Shown here piece after piece: positions 24,552 to 32,619 of a stretch of DNA of 40,881 nucleotides. The position numbers and the translations under genes are program-made. The notes beneath the pieces were generated by a model. That model did not search any database. It was not told the DNA's origin and saw only the letters and a program-made list of their open reading frames with translations. Location of the stretch: NCBI GenBank assembly GCA_001783335.1, contig MFLU01000004.1, forward strand, positions 1-40,881. The letters run 5' to 3'. Position 1 is the stretch's first letter, and each line of letters begins with the position of its first letter. This DNA comes from Candidatus Kaiserbacteria bacterium RIFCSPLOWO2_01_FULL_50_24 (lineage in GTDB: Bacteria; Patescibacteriota; Minisyncoccia; Phycocordibacterales; UBA2100).

Positions 24552-24575
24552 ATTATACCCCCACACCTTTCCTGA
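24552..24575 (-). promoter_or_regulatory. Leaderless-type promoter containing the AGGTGTGGGGG word
   Basis: Minus strand: AAAGGTGTGGGGG runs directly into a perfect TATAAT (24557-24552), and the ATG at 24543 is 8 nt further. The same word precedes the TATACT of the DUF2914 gene at 38886-38881 and forms arms of several palindromes. Confidence 0.7.
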
Positions 24576-24781
24576 CATAGCGGCACCTATGCGTTTCCTC
24601 GAAATGAAAACGGTATTCTCCAATACACTTGAACGATGTGAGAGCATCTATACTCCAGCCACAAGTTGCCCATCTTGGGGGTGGTGAAAAATTAAAAATT
24701 AATGCGCACAATAGAGAGATGATTTTCAGTTTTCAATTTTTAATTGCACTTTTTACTTTTTCATTTTTACTTTTTAATTTA

Positions 24782-25345
24782 TTATAGATGCGAACCTATT
24801 ATCGCTTGGTTGACCGAGATGACCAGCGACTCACGCAGGTGTTCCGCTTCTGTGAGGTGCGGCAACTCGTACGCGGTATGCGTGAAAAGCGCAGTTCGGA
24901 GCGCTTCAGACGACAAGTAGCCAAGTGCGAAGAGCACACGCGCCACGCATATCAACTCAATAGTTGCAACACGCGTGTGAGGAGCAAAAAACTGTGCGTG
25001 CGCGGAAGACAGAGTGGAGAATAAATATTCGTTTTTCTCCTCTCCGGCAACAAGTCGCGTCATCAGTCGTGCGATACGCGCAAATATGTTGACATACTCA
25101 CCCAAAAGAGCACGGACCGACGAGGCGCCCACAAGCTTCCACCCCCGTTTACCGCAAATAAGAGAAACGTTTGCATGTGCGTAGTGCGAAAGCGCGTAGC
25201 GCAAGCGCGAGCGCTCTTCGCGCACCGAGGTGGCGCGCGCATATACAAGGCCGAAATCTTTTGTGTAGAGCATGAACACACGATCAGCTTCGCCATGTTC
25301 CCAACTCCCCAAAACAAGAGCATCTGTAGAATATTTTATGTACAT
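24782..25345 (-). CDS. recO: DNA repair protein RecO
   Basis: 187 residues against about 230-250 in most bacteria. RecO anneals strands and loads RecA on SSB-coated DNA with RecR. The N-terminal OB fold is clear (DALVLGSWEHGEADRVFMLY, TKDFGLVYARATSVREERSR, LRYALSHYAHANVSLICGKR). The C-terminal helical part is shortened and the usual zinc-finger cysteines are missing. The ATG at 25345 gives MYIKYSTDALV, as expected. recA and ssb, its functional partners, are elsewhere in the window. Confidence 0.88.
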   Translation of the reverse strand: MYIKYSTDALVLGSWEHGEADRVFMLYTKDFGLVYARATSVREERSRLRYALSHYAHANVSLICGKRGWKLVGASSVRALLGEYVNIFARIARLMTRLVAGEEKNEYLFSTLSSAHAQFFAPHTRVATIELICVARVLFALGYLSSEALRTALFTHTAYELPHLTEAEHLRESLVISVNQAIIGSHL

Positions 25346-25436
25346 TCAATTAGAAACAACGCGTGTTAGAGCGCATGTTGCGGCATACAGCGTGAGAAGC
25401 CGTACGGTGTGTGTTCGAGTATTCGCGTGTGACACT

Positions 25437-25463
25437 GAAAAAAGCGCGAGGAGCGCCTTGCGC
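25437..25463 (-). terminator. Terminator of ileS
   Basis: On the minus strand GCGCAAGG and CCTCGCGC form a stem (one G-T pair) around CGCT, followed by a run of six Ts. It lies ~60 bp beyond the ileS stop and upstream of recO. Confidence 0.75.
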
Positions 25464-25524
25464 TACCCTGCATTATGATTACCAGCGACCGCTCTGTTTC
25501 TTGTGCAGACATATAGAGAAACTA

Positions 25525-28500
25525 CTACAAACGTTCTACCGTAACTCCATTAGCATCACCGCGTCTCAACTCAGCCGCACTTGTAGCAACAAGTATTTGT
25601 CTTTCAAATTTAGAAATAACGCGAGCCGTTTCATCGTCGGCGCCATAGGTAACGCATATGGTGTCGCGCGGGTGCATTCCCACCTCCCTCCGCGCTGCTT
25701 GCACAGAGCGAATGAACTCGCGCATTATCCCCTCCTCTTTCAATTCTTGTGTAATGGTCGTATCCAAACGCACCTCTCCTTCTTTGAGCGACGTATCCAC
25801 AACAACCTCTTTCACATTCACCTCATCTCGGATTAATTCGAGCAGTCCTTTTTTTGCTTCCAGCTTCCGGCTTCCAGTTTCCAGTTTCCAGAGTGGTTGT
25901 CTCACTTTTATCCCCGCCTTGTCCCGCGCCTCAAGCGCAAGCGAGACAATTTTCCGAACCTCCGCCATGTCCTTTAGGATAGCTTCTAGCTTCCAGCTTT
26001 CAGCTTTCAGATTAGGCCAACTCGCCAGGTGTACACTTTCCTCGTCTTCACTTTCACGCACTGCTTGAAACAAATGCTCTGCAAAGAACGGCATCGCGGG
26101 CGCCATGACACACGAAAGCGTATAGAGCGCATGGCGAAGAGTCGCGAGCGCGTGTTTCTTATCTTCCGTATCTTCTTTAAAGCGCCCCCTACTTCTTCGC
26201 AGATACCACACCGACAGATCGTCAATAAAATCCGCAAGAGGCCGTACTGCGGCGTCCAACGTGTAGTTCTCGTACCCAACAGTCGTGTCGTGTGTGAGTT
26301 CATTTAGCCGCGAGAGAATCCAGCGATCTAACACATGCTCGCTTTTTCGACCACGCGACACACTGTTGTCGTACAGTTTGTAGAACGCGAGTACGTTATT
26401 GAGCCGCGTGATATTTTTTTTCACTATGTCGTCCACTGCGCGCTCGTCAAAGTTTTTGGAATCGCCGGGTGCGTTCACTGTGTACATAAAGTACCGTAGA
26501 GCATCCGCACCGTACTTAGCGAGCATAGGAGCGGGCTCCACGATATTCCCGAGTGACTTGGACATTTTTTTTCCTTTCGCGTCCAACACATGTCCGAGGC
26601 ATATGACGTTTTTAAATGCGTGGCCTATGTCCATGATGCCACCAACGGCATGAAGTGTGTAAAACCATCCGCGTGTTTGGTCAATCGCTTCGCATATAAA
26701 ATCAGCCGGGTATCCGTGCGTTTTTTTGAGCCAACTGAACCACCCCGACTTACTGGGGCTAACCCTCTCGGTGTTGAATGGATAGTGATCCTCGGCCAAC
26801 GGCATCGCGCCGGAGTCAAACCACACATCAAGCACTTCCGGAACGCGACGATATTCGCGTCCGGTTTCATCCGTAAGTACGATTTCGTCAATATAGGGAC
26901 GGTGAAAATCCGGCTCAAAAGTACCGTTGCGCGGAAGAGGTATAAACGCATACTCCCGAACCTCGCTCATCGCCAAAAAATCATCTTCCAATCCCTCTTC
27001 GTGCATCAGATCACTAAGCGTCCGTGCGTTTGCCACATGCGCCATGAGCCACGCGGGTGTATCGTGCATCACAAATAAAATAGTTTTTCCTGTATATGTT
27101 TTTTCAATCTCCACAAGCGCCTCGCCAACACGACGGCGCACCTCTGTGTAGGTCTCCCCGCCTTCCGGCGCCTTAGAGAATTTTTCCAACGGTGAAGCAT
27201 AGAACTTTCGCCACTCGGCAATCGTTTTGCCGTCATACGCGCCCACCTGCACTTCTTTAAGGCGCTCGTCGGTTATTACTTCGGTGTCGGAAAGGCCGAA
27301 TACTTTTTGTGCAATACGTGCGGTTTCCTGCGTACGCAAGAGCGGAGATGTAAATATGAGATCTATGCTGGCGCGCGCTTTTAGTACCGCGAGGTTTTCC
27401 TCCGCGCTTTTTCTTCCTCTCTCTGTCAGTGTGTTCTCTGGGTCGCCCATGCAGTCAAATGTATCGCCAAGATTTTTTTGCGCTTCGCCGTGGCGCATTA
27501 AGAAGTACCTGTTTCCCGAGGTCTTCGCGCGCGCCACAAGCTCTTCGCGCGAGCCGATAACCATTCTTGAGCCGTCTTTTGCTTCCCAAATGGGAAGCGG
27601 CGTGCCCCAAAAACGCGAACGGCTTATTGCCCAATCTTTGAGTTCACGCAGCCATTCACCAAAACGTCCGTCGCGTATATGCTCCGGCTCCCAGTGAATG
27701 GTTTTGTTTTCACGAATAAGATCGTTCTTTATGCGCGACATCGCGATATACCACGAATCGCGCGCATAGTAGATAACGGGCTTTTTGCATCGCCAGCAAA
27801 ACGGATAGGTGTGATGAATTGTTTCGTGCTTGTACAAAAGTCCGCGACTTTCCAAATCCACGATTATTTCTTTATCCGCGTCCTTCACGAACTTTCCCGC
27901 AAGCGCTCCTACGCCGTCAATAAACGTCCCATCCTCACGTACGAGGTGATGCTTCGGCAATCCGACTTTCGTCCCCAACTCAAAATCGTCCGCACCGTAC
28001 ATAGCCGCCGTGTGGACAATTCCCGTGCCGTCTCCGGTAGAAACAAAATCCGCCACGTATACTTTGTACGCGTTTTTGAGTTTAGGTTTTTCTGATTCCG
28101 GCAACAATTCGGCGAGATACGAAAACAGTGGTTCGTATTCGAGCCCGACCAAGTCGTTCCCCAGAAACTCCGACTTGGGAGTTGAACTCCCAAGTACGTT
28201 GGCTCGCTCCTTCGCAATGATGAGGTATCCCAAATCCGTCCGAACGCTCACGTATGTAACATTCGCCCTCACTGCAAGCGCAACGTTCCCTGGTAATGTC
28301 CACGGCGTCGTCGTCCATGCGAGCAAAAATACATCTCCAGATAAACCGATTTTCTCGGAATTTTTGATTTTAAACTTCACATAAACGGAAGGGTCGGACA
28401 CGTCGTCCTCGTATCCCTGCGCCACTTCGTGCGAAGAAAGAGCGGTTTCGCACCGAGGACACCACGGCACCACCTTGTAGTCCTTATAGAGAAGCTCGCG

Positions 28501-28998
28501 TTTTTCTGCGTGTTTTAAAATCGCCCATACCGATTCTATGTAGTCGTTATCAAACGTGAAGTAGGTGTCGTCGTGGTCCACCCAAAAGCCGATGCGTTCA
28601 GTGAATTGTTTCCATTCATCTATATACCTAAGAACGCTCTCCTTGCACTTTTTATTGAACTTCGCGATGCCGTACGCCTCAATATCTTTTTTACTTTTAA
28701 AACCAAGCTCTTTTTCCACTTCAAGCTCTACGGGAAGTCCGTGCGTGTCCCAGCCGGCCTTGCGACGCACATGATAGCCCTGCATCGTGCGAAAACGCGG
28801 AATCGCATCCTTGAACGCGCGCGTTTCCAAATGGTGAATACCGGGCCTGCCGTTTGCTGTCGGCGGACCTTCGTAGAAAATAAATTCGCCCTTCAGCGAT
28901 GGCTTCGTGAGCGTTTTCTTGAAAATGTCCTTCTTGCGCCAAAATTCAAGTATTGACTCTTCGCGCTTGGCGACTTCCGATTTCTCAATATCAGCCAT
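25525..28998 (-). CDS. ileS: Isoleucyl-tRNA synthetase (IleS2 type) with inserted histidine-phosphatase domain
   Basis: 1157 residues. Class I synthetase. The HIGH box appears as GIHH in PPTANGRPGIHHLETR (44-59), the form seen in the IleS2 clade that includes mupirocin-insensitive enzymes. The editing domain has AWTTTPWTLPGN (228-239), KMSKS is at 811-815 ([13 protein letters not shown]), and an anticodon domain follows. Residues about 495-690 are not synthetase: they form a complete histidine-phosphatase (phosphoglycerate-mutase-like) domain with RHG at 502-504, Arg555 in SPLLRTQETA, Glu615 in GGET and His645 in FVMHD. The insertion lies between WGTPLPIWEAKDG and DFHRPYIDEI. Two short KLE-rich repeat pieces (SWKLEA near 1001, WKLETGSRKLEAKKG near 1037-1051) sit near the C-terminus. 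Confidence 0.97.
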   Translation of the reverse strand: MADIEKSEVAKREESILEFWRKKDIFKKTLTKPSLKGEFIFYEGPPTANGRPGIHHLETRAFKDAIPRFRTMQGYHVRRKAGWDTHGLPVELEVEKELGFKSKKDIEAYGIAKFNKKCKESVLRYIDEWKQFTERIGFWVDHDDTYFTFDNDYIESVWAILKHAEKRELLYKDYKVVPWCPRCETALSSHEVAQGYEDDVSDPSVYVKFKIKNSEKIGLSGDVFLLAWTTTPWTLPGNVALAVRANVTYVSVRTDLGYLIIAKERANVLGSSTPKSEFLGNDLVGLEYEPLFSYLAELLPESEKPKLKNAYKVYVADFVSTGDGTGIVHTAAMYGADDFELGTKVGLPKHHLVREDGTFIDGVGALAGKFVKDADKEIIVDLESRGLLYKHETIHHTYPFCWRCKKPVIYYARDSWYIAMSRIKNDLIRENKTIHWEPEHIRDGRFGEWLRELKDWAISRSRFWGTPLPIWEAKDGSRMVIGSREELVARAKTSGNRYFLMRHGEAQKNLGDTFDCMGDPENTLTERGRKSAEENLAVLKARASIDLIFTSPLLRTQETARIAQKVFGLSDTEVITDERLKEVQVGAYDGKTIAEWRKFYASPLEKFSKAPEGGETYTEVRRRVGEALVEIEKTYTGKTILFVMHDTPAWLMAHVANARTLSDLMHEEGLEDDFLAMSEVREYAFIPLPRNGTFEPDFHRPYIDEIVLTDETGREYRRVPEVLDVWFDSGAMPLAEDHYPFNTERVSPSKSGWFSWLKKTHGYPADFICEAIDQTRGWFYTLHAVGGIMDIGHAFKNVICLGHVLDAKGKKMSKSLGNIVEPAPMLAKYGADALRYFMYTVNAPGDSKNFDERAVDDIVKKNITRLNNVLAFYKLYDNSVSRGRKSEHVLDRWILSRLNELTHDTTVGYENYTLDAAVRPLADFIDDLSVWYLRRSRGRFKEDTEDKKHALATLRHALYTLSCVMAPAMPFFAEHLFQAVRESEDEESVHLASWPNLKAESWKLEAILKDMAEVRKIVSLALEARDKAGIKVRQPLWKLETGSRKLEAKKGLLELIRDEVNVKEVVVDTSLKEGEVRLDTTITQELKEEGIMREFIRSVQAARREVGMHPRDTICVTYGADDETARVISKFERQILVATSAAELRRGDANGVTVERL
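25852..26012 (-). repeat. CTGGAAGCTGGAAACTGG-type repeats inside ileS
   Basis: Two pieces, 25852-25893 and 25983-26012, consist of alternating GCTTCCAG/TTTCCAG units and encode WKLETGSRKLEA and ESWKLEA. Similar units occur in glyS (21412-21446), before the glyS/22582 gene boundary (22559-22584) and in the surface-protein leader (5900-5991). Confidence 0.75.
26929..27516 (-). other. Histidine-phosphatase domain encoded within ileS
   Basis: These ~588 bases encode residues 495-690 of IleRS. The catalytic histidine (503), both arginines (502, 555), the acid (615) and the second histidine (645) of the branch-1 histidine-phosphatase family are all present, so an active enzyme is expected. The substrate is unknown. 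Confidence 0.9.
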
Positions 28999-29011
28999 GC
29001 ACTATATCGTA
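28999..29011 (-). promoter_or_regulatory. Possible leaderless-type promoter of ileS
   Basis: TACGAT at 29011-29006 on the minus strand ends 7 nt before the ATG at 28998. There is no Shine-Dalgarno sequence. The -35 is not clear. Confidence 0.4.
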
Positions 29012-29089
29012 GCAAAAAAGCGCCTCATTCACATGTTCGACTCGCTAGATACGAAAGCAACGTGGATATATTCGGATTTTTCCCTACTT

Positions 29090-29449
29090 TCACTTCTTAT
29101 ACTTTTTTAACAACTGACTCAGCAACGCCAGGAGTGGAACTCGCCAATCGTGTTCGAGTTGAGAACGCACGAGGTTCATTAATATTTTATCCTGTTCCGA
29201 GAGCTTTTTCTTCTCTAACTCGTAAATTATGTTGAGGATTTCCAAGTCCGTATCGGTTGATAGTATGTACTTCTTTTTGTCCGCTGGTTTTACCACCGCA
29301 CTCCGTGTCAGTTTTCTTCTGCGGGCCTGTAAAATTGCGAGGTACTCTTTATCATTTTGTGTTGCCTTTCGAAGCGCCCCTCCCCTCAAACCTTGCTGAT
29401 AATAAAAATCCTCTATTGCTTGTAGAGACCGCTTCTTCTTGTGTGCCAT
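29090..29449 (-). CDS. Small basic protein, unknown function
   Basis: 119 residues, strongly basic, predicted helical. The N-terminus MAHKKKRSLQAIEDFYYQQG is followed by a Lys/Arg-rich centre (YLAILQARRRKLTRS, KPADKKKYILSTDTDLEIL) and a helical end (EQDKILMNLVRSQLEHDW, LLALLSQLLKKYKK). I do not recognise a family. A nucleic-acid-binding role is possible from the charge alone. A perfect TATAAT ends 8 nt before the ATG, and a second TATAAT lies further upstream behind repeated TTGTACA words, which suggests regulated expression. It sits between ileS and the 29597-30352 gene, with a 38-bp palindrome behind the promoter. Confidence 0.75.
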   Translation of the reverse strand: MAHKKKRSLQAIEDFYYQQGLRGGALRKATQNDKEYLAILQARRRKLTRSAVVKPADKKKYILSTDTDLEILNIIYELEKKKLSEQDKILMNLVRSQLEHDWRVPLLALLSQLLKKYKK

Positions 29450-29457
29450 GGGGTTAG

Positions 29458-29525
29458 ATTATATTCTTTCCGGTGTCGGAATATAGGGCTATTATACAAC
29501 AAGTTGTACAACAAAATGTACAAAA
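29458..29525 (-). promoter_or_regulatory. Double promoter with repeated TTGTACA operator-like words
   Basis: Minus strand: words TTGTACA, TTGTTGTACAAC and TTGTTGTA follow each other closely and run into a TATAAT. A short TTCCG/CGGAA hairpin follows, and then a second TATAAT at 29463-29458, 8 nt before the ATG at 29449. Tandem half-sites suggest a repressor site (inference). Confidence 0.5.
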
Positions 29526-29536
29526 AAGAAAAACAA

Positions 29537-29574
29537 GCCCCCTACAACAATTCCATGGAATTGTTGTAGGGGGC
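29537..29574. repeat. 38-bp perfect palindrome
   Basis: The 19-base arm beginning GCCCCCTACAACAATTCC is followed directly by its complement with no loop. It lies just beyond the stop of the 29597-30352 gene and upstream of the 29449 promoter. Confidence 0.9.
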
Positions 29575-29596
29575 GTTCGCAAAAAGGCCGCCCACA

Positions 29597-30352
29597 TCAT
29601 TCTGGCCGCTTGTTTTTTCTATTCGCCTCGTCCATCGTCCTTATAAGCTCTTCCGCCATCGGCTTCCTTCCGTCCTTTTCCGCCTGTCGCATGAGTACGC
29701 ACACAGGACAGCCGTCATCGAGGTGGCCGGTGCCACCAATCACATGGGCCATGCCGCCTTCAAGCTCATCAACCGACACTTCCGTGTCAGCCATTTCCGG
29801 AGCTACTATTTCTTGGAATACGAGTCGGGGGTCGAGCACGGGGAATGCATTTTGCATTCGTGCAAGGTCGCGCGCGGAAGGGTTTGGCATCCCGAGAGTG
29901 TCTAGCGAGACAATGCGCCATGCGCCGCCCATTCTCGCCAATCTAGTGACGACAATATCGCCTAGATTAATAGACGTTTCCGGTTTTTCTTCGATACGAA
30001 ACCGATCGCCGCTTCGTACGCTATCAGCATCAAAATATTTTCTGTGGAGCTTTTTTACTTGAAAAAAATCAAAACGATTGTGCGCTGCGATTTCGTCCAA
30101 TAAGGCAAGCTCCTCTTCTCCGAGGCTGTGCGGATTCAGTCCGCGGTATCGAATAAGCGGTATCTGGCCATCGGTAAAACGAAAGTCAAACAAAAACCAA
30201 TCAGCAAAATACGGCGATGCGTGTGGCGGCATAGGAGCGGTTGGCTCTCCCATAAACTCCGCCATGGCCCGGATGACTTCCGTACCGAACATCCACGCCC
30301 GTTCAGGATTGAGATAGTGTTCAATGATGCGCTCGATAAGTGCTCGCTCCAT
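29597..30352 (-). CDS. Conserved-looking protein of unknown function
   Basis: 251 residues, soluble, mixed alpha/beta. Recognisable stretches are PHASPYFADWFLFDFRFTDG, FFQVKKLHRKYFDADS, DIVVTRLARMGGAWRIVSLD and a C-terminal DDGCPVCVLMRQAEKDG with a Cys-x2-Cys pair, as seen at the ends of some SEC-C-like or metal-binding tails. No family is claimed. It starts 6 bases after the argS stop on the same strand, so it is probably co-transcribed and may be translationally coupled. A 38-bp palindrome follows. Possible metal binding through the CPVC motif is inference only. Confidence 0.75.
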   Translation of the reverse strand: MERALIERIIEHYLNPERAWMFGTEVIRAMAEFMGEPTAPMPPHASPYFADWFLFDFRFTDGQIPLIRYRGLNPHSLGEEELALLDEIAAHNRFDFFQVKKLHRKYFDADSVRSGDRFRIEEKPETSINLGDIVVTRLARMGGAWRIVSLDTLGMPNPSARDLARMQNAFPVLDPRLVFQEIVAPEMADTEVSVDELEGGMAHVIGGTGHLDDGCPVCVLMRQAEKDGRKPMAEELIRTMDEANRKNKRPE

Positions 30353-30358
30353 AAGTAG

Positions 30359-32014
30359 TTACATCTTATCCGGTGATGGAATCCCCAAAAGCCACAATCC
30401 GTTTTTGAGTGTCGCGCGCACGGCATCAGTCAGCGCCACCTTGTGCGGCGCTTCCGGAGAACCATCCACTATCTGCTCGTTGGCGTACCATCGGTTGAAC
30501 GCGCCAGCGAGTGTGAGAATGTATGTGGTCACATGGCGCGACTCGCGCTCGCGCGCGGCTCGCTCCACAACTTCCGGAAAGCGGTGCAGTAAGCGTGCGA
30601 GCTCCTGCGGCTCTGCGTTTTCGTTCACCTTCGCCTCAACACCTTCCGCTTTCGCCTTTTCCACAACAGCACACGCCCGCGCATGCGCGTATTGCAGATA
30701 CGGCCCCGAATCGCCCTCAAGTGAGAGCGCCTGCTCTCGATTGAAAATAATGTCTTTCCTCGCCTGCTGTTTCAACACCTGATACTTCACCGCCGCGACA
30801 GCGACCTGTTCTGCGAGCGTATCCGTATCCTCCGCGCGGCTTTCTTTCGCGCGCGAACGCGCGACTTCCGTGAGTTCGGCAAGTAAAGACTCACCAGTGA
30901 CGACATTCCCCTTTCGCGACGACATCTTTCCCTCTGCAAACCGCATCATGCCGTGAGATACATGCTCAAACTGCCCCTGCCATTCGGGATGCACAAGCTC
31001 TAGTGCTTTTAGCACAACGGAAAAGTAGTCGTTCTGCTCGCTCGCGGTAACAGTGATAGATGTATCAAACGGTGCTTTTTCTTTTTTTGCCTCGGCAAGC
31101 CCGAGGTCTTTTGCCTCGTACGTCGGAAGTCCCTGCGACGTGATGAATACGCGCGTATGGAGTCCGAACTTCTCGCCACGAAACACCGTGGCGCCTTCGC
31201 TGTCATCAAATACTTCCGGGTGAGCACGCACCAGTGTAACGCCGAGCGGTCCCGTCTCGCTTTCAAAAAAATAGTGGTCAAACTTTGTACCGAGCGTTTT
31301 ATAGAGCGTCTCAAAATGTTCGAGCGACTCCGCGCGCCCATCTTTGTATAGAGTGTTTATTTTCTCGTCGCTTTTCTCATACACCAGTTTATTCACCGCA
31401 CCAATTGCTTCTTTGTTGCTTTCATACTGCTCACTGCCGTATACATACGCCTCTCCCCAGCTCGCCTCCGTTTTTTGTAATTTTCCCCAAATCGTTTTTG
31501 CAACATGGAGTCCCACATCGCCCTGATAATTCGCACGCAAAACGTTCGTGCCGGAAAACTCCAAAAGACGCGCGAGCGATTCGCCGATTGCGTTACTCAT
31601 TAAATGCCCTATATGAAATTCTTTGAACGGGTTCGGGTCAGTGTACTCCACCATTATCTTTTTCCCACCGTTTATCTTGTTCGCACCCCATTTTTCCTCG
31701 GCATTATCGGCACGCGCTCTTTCTATTGAATCAGCAAGTGCCTGCGGCAAAAGAAAAAAGTTTATGAATCCAGCGCCCGCGACCTCTATCTTTTCGACGC
31801 CGTCTATGGCACCTAGACCCGCAACAACTTTTTCCGCGAGTTCGCGCGGTGACATGCCAGCCCCCTTTGCATACTTCAGCGCGACACCTGTTGCATAGTC
31901 GCCGTGCGCAAAATCAGCAGTATGCTCAAGCGGCACGTCTTCTTTAGTAAGAGAAACGCCCACCCTACCCAGCGCGGAAGAGAGCGCGTTTCGTATTGCG
32001 TCCCGAACATCCAT
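30359..32014 (-). CDS. argS: Arginyl-tRNA synthetase
   Basis: 551 residues. Class I synthetase needing bound tRNA for activation. The N-terminal additional domain (AGAGFINFFL) leads to the catalytic core with DPNPFKEFHIGHLMSNAIG, the GDVGLHVAKTIWG stretch, TYEAKDLGLA and KMSSRKGNVVTGE. The DALR-type anticodon domain is at the C-terminus (GPYLQYAHARACAV, RHVTTYILTLAGAFNRWY). Two ATGs, 32023 and 32014, are possible. The second (MDVRDAIRNAL) is preferred because a TAGAAT hexamer overlapping the first ends 7 nt before it. The downstream unknown gene is likely in the same operon. Confidence 0.96.
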   Translation of the reverse strand: MDVRDAIRNALSSALGRVGVSLTKEDVPLEHTADFAHGDYATGVALKYAKGAGMSPRELAEKVVAGLGAIDGVEKIEVAGAGFINFFLLPQALADSIERARADNAEEKWGANKINGGKKIMVEYTDPNPFKEFHIGHLMSNAIGESLARLLEFSGTNVLRANYQGDVGLHVAKTIWGKLQKTEASWGEAYVYGSEQYESNKEAIGAVNKLVYEKSDEKINTLYKDGRAESLEHFETLYKTLGTKFDHYFFESETGPLGVTLVRAHPEVFDDSEGATVFRGEKFGLHTRVFITSQGLPTYEAKDLGLAEAKKEKAPFDTSITVTASEQNDYFSVVLKALELVHPEWQGQFEHVSHGMMRFAEGKMSSRKGNVVTGESLLAELTEVARSRAKESRAEDTDTLAEQVAVAAVKYQVLKQQARKDIIFNREQALSLEGDSGPYLQYAHARACAVVEKAKAEGVEAKVNENAEPQELARLLHRFPEVVERAARERESRHVTTYILTLAGAFNRWYANEQIVDGSPEAPHKVALTDAVRATLKNGLWLLGIPSPDKM

Positions 32015-32021
32015 ACAGACC

Positions 32022-32050
32022 ATTCTACCCCGCTTTGAGCTGAATATCAG
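32022..32050 (-). promoter_or_regulatory. argS promoter, leaderless type
   Basis: CTGATA at 32050-32045, 17 bp, TAGAAT at 32027-32022, then 7 nt to the ATG at 32014. The -35 overlaps the stop codon of the toxin gene. Confidence 0.5.
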
Positions 32051-32304
32051 TCGTACAGTTCGGAGTGTGTTCCAATGTTGATGAAAACAACTTCCGTTTC
32101 CATTTCTTTAAAAATCGCCCGGTAGTCGCCTGTTACGTTGATACTTCGACATCCGGGAAAAATCTTGCTGACAGAATGATTGTTGAGGAGTGGATGAAAT
32201 TTATCAACAACAAACAAACGAAGTCTCTCATCTGCGCGATACTTAATCGCGATATGTAGCTTGCGATACTTCTTTTTGTAGCGCGTCGAGAACTGTAAGC
32301 GCAT
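32047..32304 (-). CDS. RelE/YafQ-type toxin, probable mRNA interferase
   Basis: 85 residues, the size of RelE/ParE toxins. The text MRLQFSTRYKKKYRKLH is followed by LLNNHSVSKIFPGCRSINVT, then GDYRAIFKEMETEVVFINIG and the end THSELYD. This is the usual RelE-fold pattern (basic helix, then G-x-R/N-I, YR-I/V-F, and a C-terminal GTHsxLY), typical of YafQ/RelE ribosome-dependent ribonucleases. It lies 4 bp downstream of the ribbon-helix-helix antitoxin gene on the same strand, the normal order, so translation is probably coupled. The pair is inserted between argS and rplK. Confidence 0.88.
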   Translation of the reverse strand: MRLQFSTRYKKKYRKLHIAIKYRADERLRLFVVDKFHPLLNNHSVSKIFPGCRSINVTGDYRAIFKEMETEVVFINIGTHSELYD

Positions 32305-32308
32305 AAAC

Positions 32309-32584
32309 CTAACTGTTCAGCCACTTGATCGCATCTTCGACGTTGGAAAACGCGGGAGAGAGGTTGCGTCCTTTCTCGATGTCTCGAAGGTCAGCCCGAA
32401 TTTCCCTCGCCGTTTTTGCATTGAACTTCTCCTCGACATGAATACCTACATTAAATTTCCCCTCGGCATACGCCTTCGTCGCGAGTTTTAACATTGACGC
32501 GAATGGCACACCCTCGCGCTTCGCGCGGCGCATCGCCGCTTTCTTAATGACTGGATCAACTCTGAATACTACTTGGGTGGTCAT
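32309..32584 (-). CDS. RelB/DinJ-type ribbon-helix-helix antitoxin
   Basis: 91 residues. The N-terminus MTTQVVFRVDPVIKKAAMRR is a typical ribbon-helix-helix DNA-binding segment, and REGVPFASMLKLATKAYAEG completes it. The C-terminal half (FNAKTAREIRADLRDIEKGR) would wrap the toxin. It should neutralise the neighbouring RelE-type toxin and repress the operon. Two overlapping inverted repeats sit in the promoter just upstream, fitting autoregulation. Confidence 0.88.
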   Translation of the reverse strand: MTTQVVFRVDPVIKKAAMRRAKREGVPFASMLKLATKAYAEGKFNVGIHVEEKFNAKTAREIRADLRDIEKGRNLSPAFSNVEDAIKWLNS

Positions 32585-32588
32585 GTAT

Positions 32589-32619
32589 ATAGCTTACACA
32601 TAGCCATAAGCTATGTCAA
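32589..32619 (-). promoter_or_regulatory. Toxin-antitoxin promoter and operator
   Basis: A perfect -35 TTGACA lies at 32619-32614 on the minus strand, and the weak -10 TAAGCT at 32596-32591. Overlapping operators are ACATAGC/GCTATGT (32598-32616, 5-bp centre) and ATAGCTTA/TAAGCTAT (32589-32596 and 32607-32614). Confidence 0.75.

Noticed and set aside
29597-30352. Assigning the unknown protein to a metal-binding SEC-C-like family
   Set aside because: Only one CPVC pair is seen and the rest of the motif is missing.
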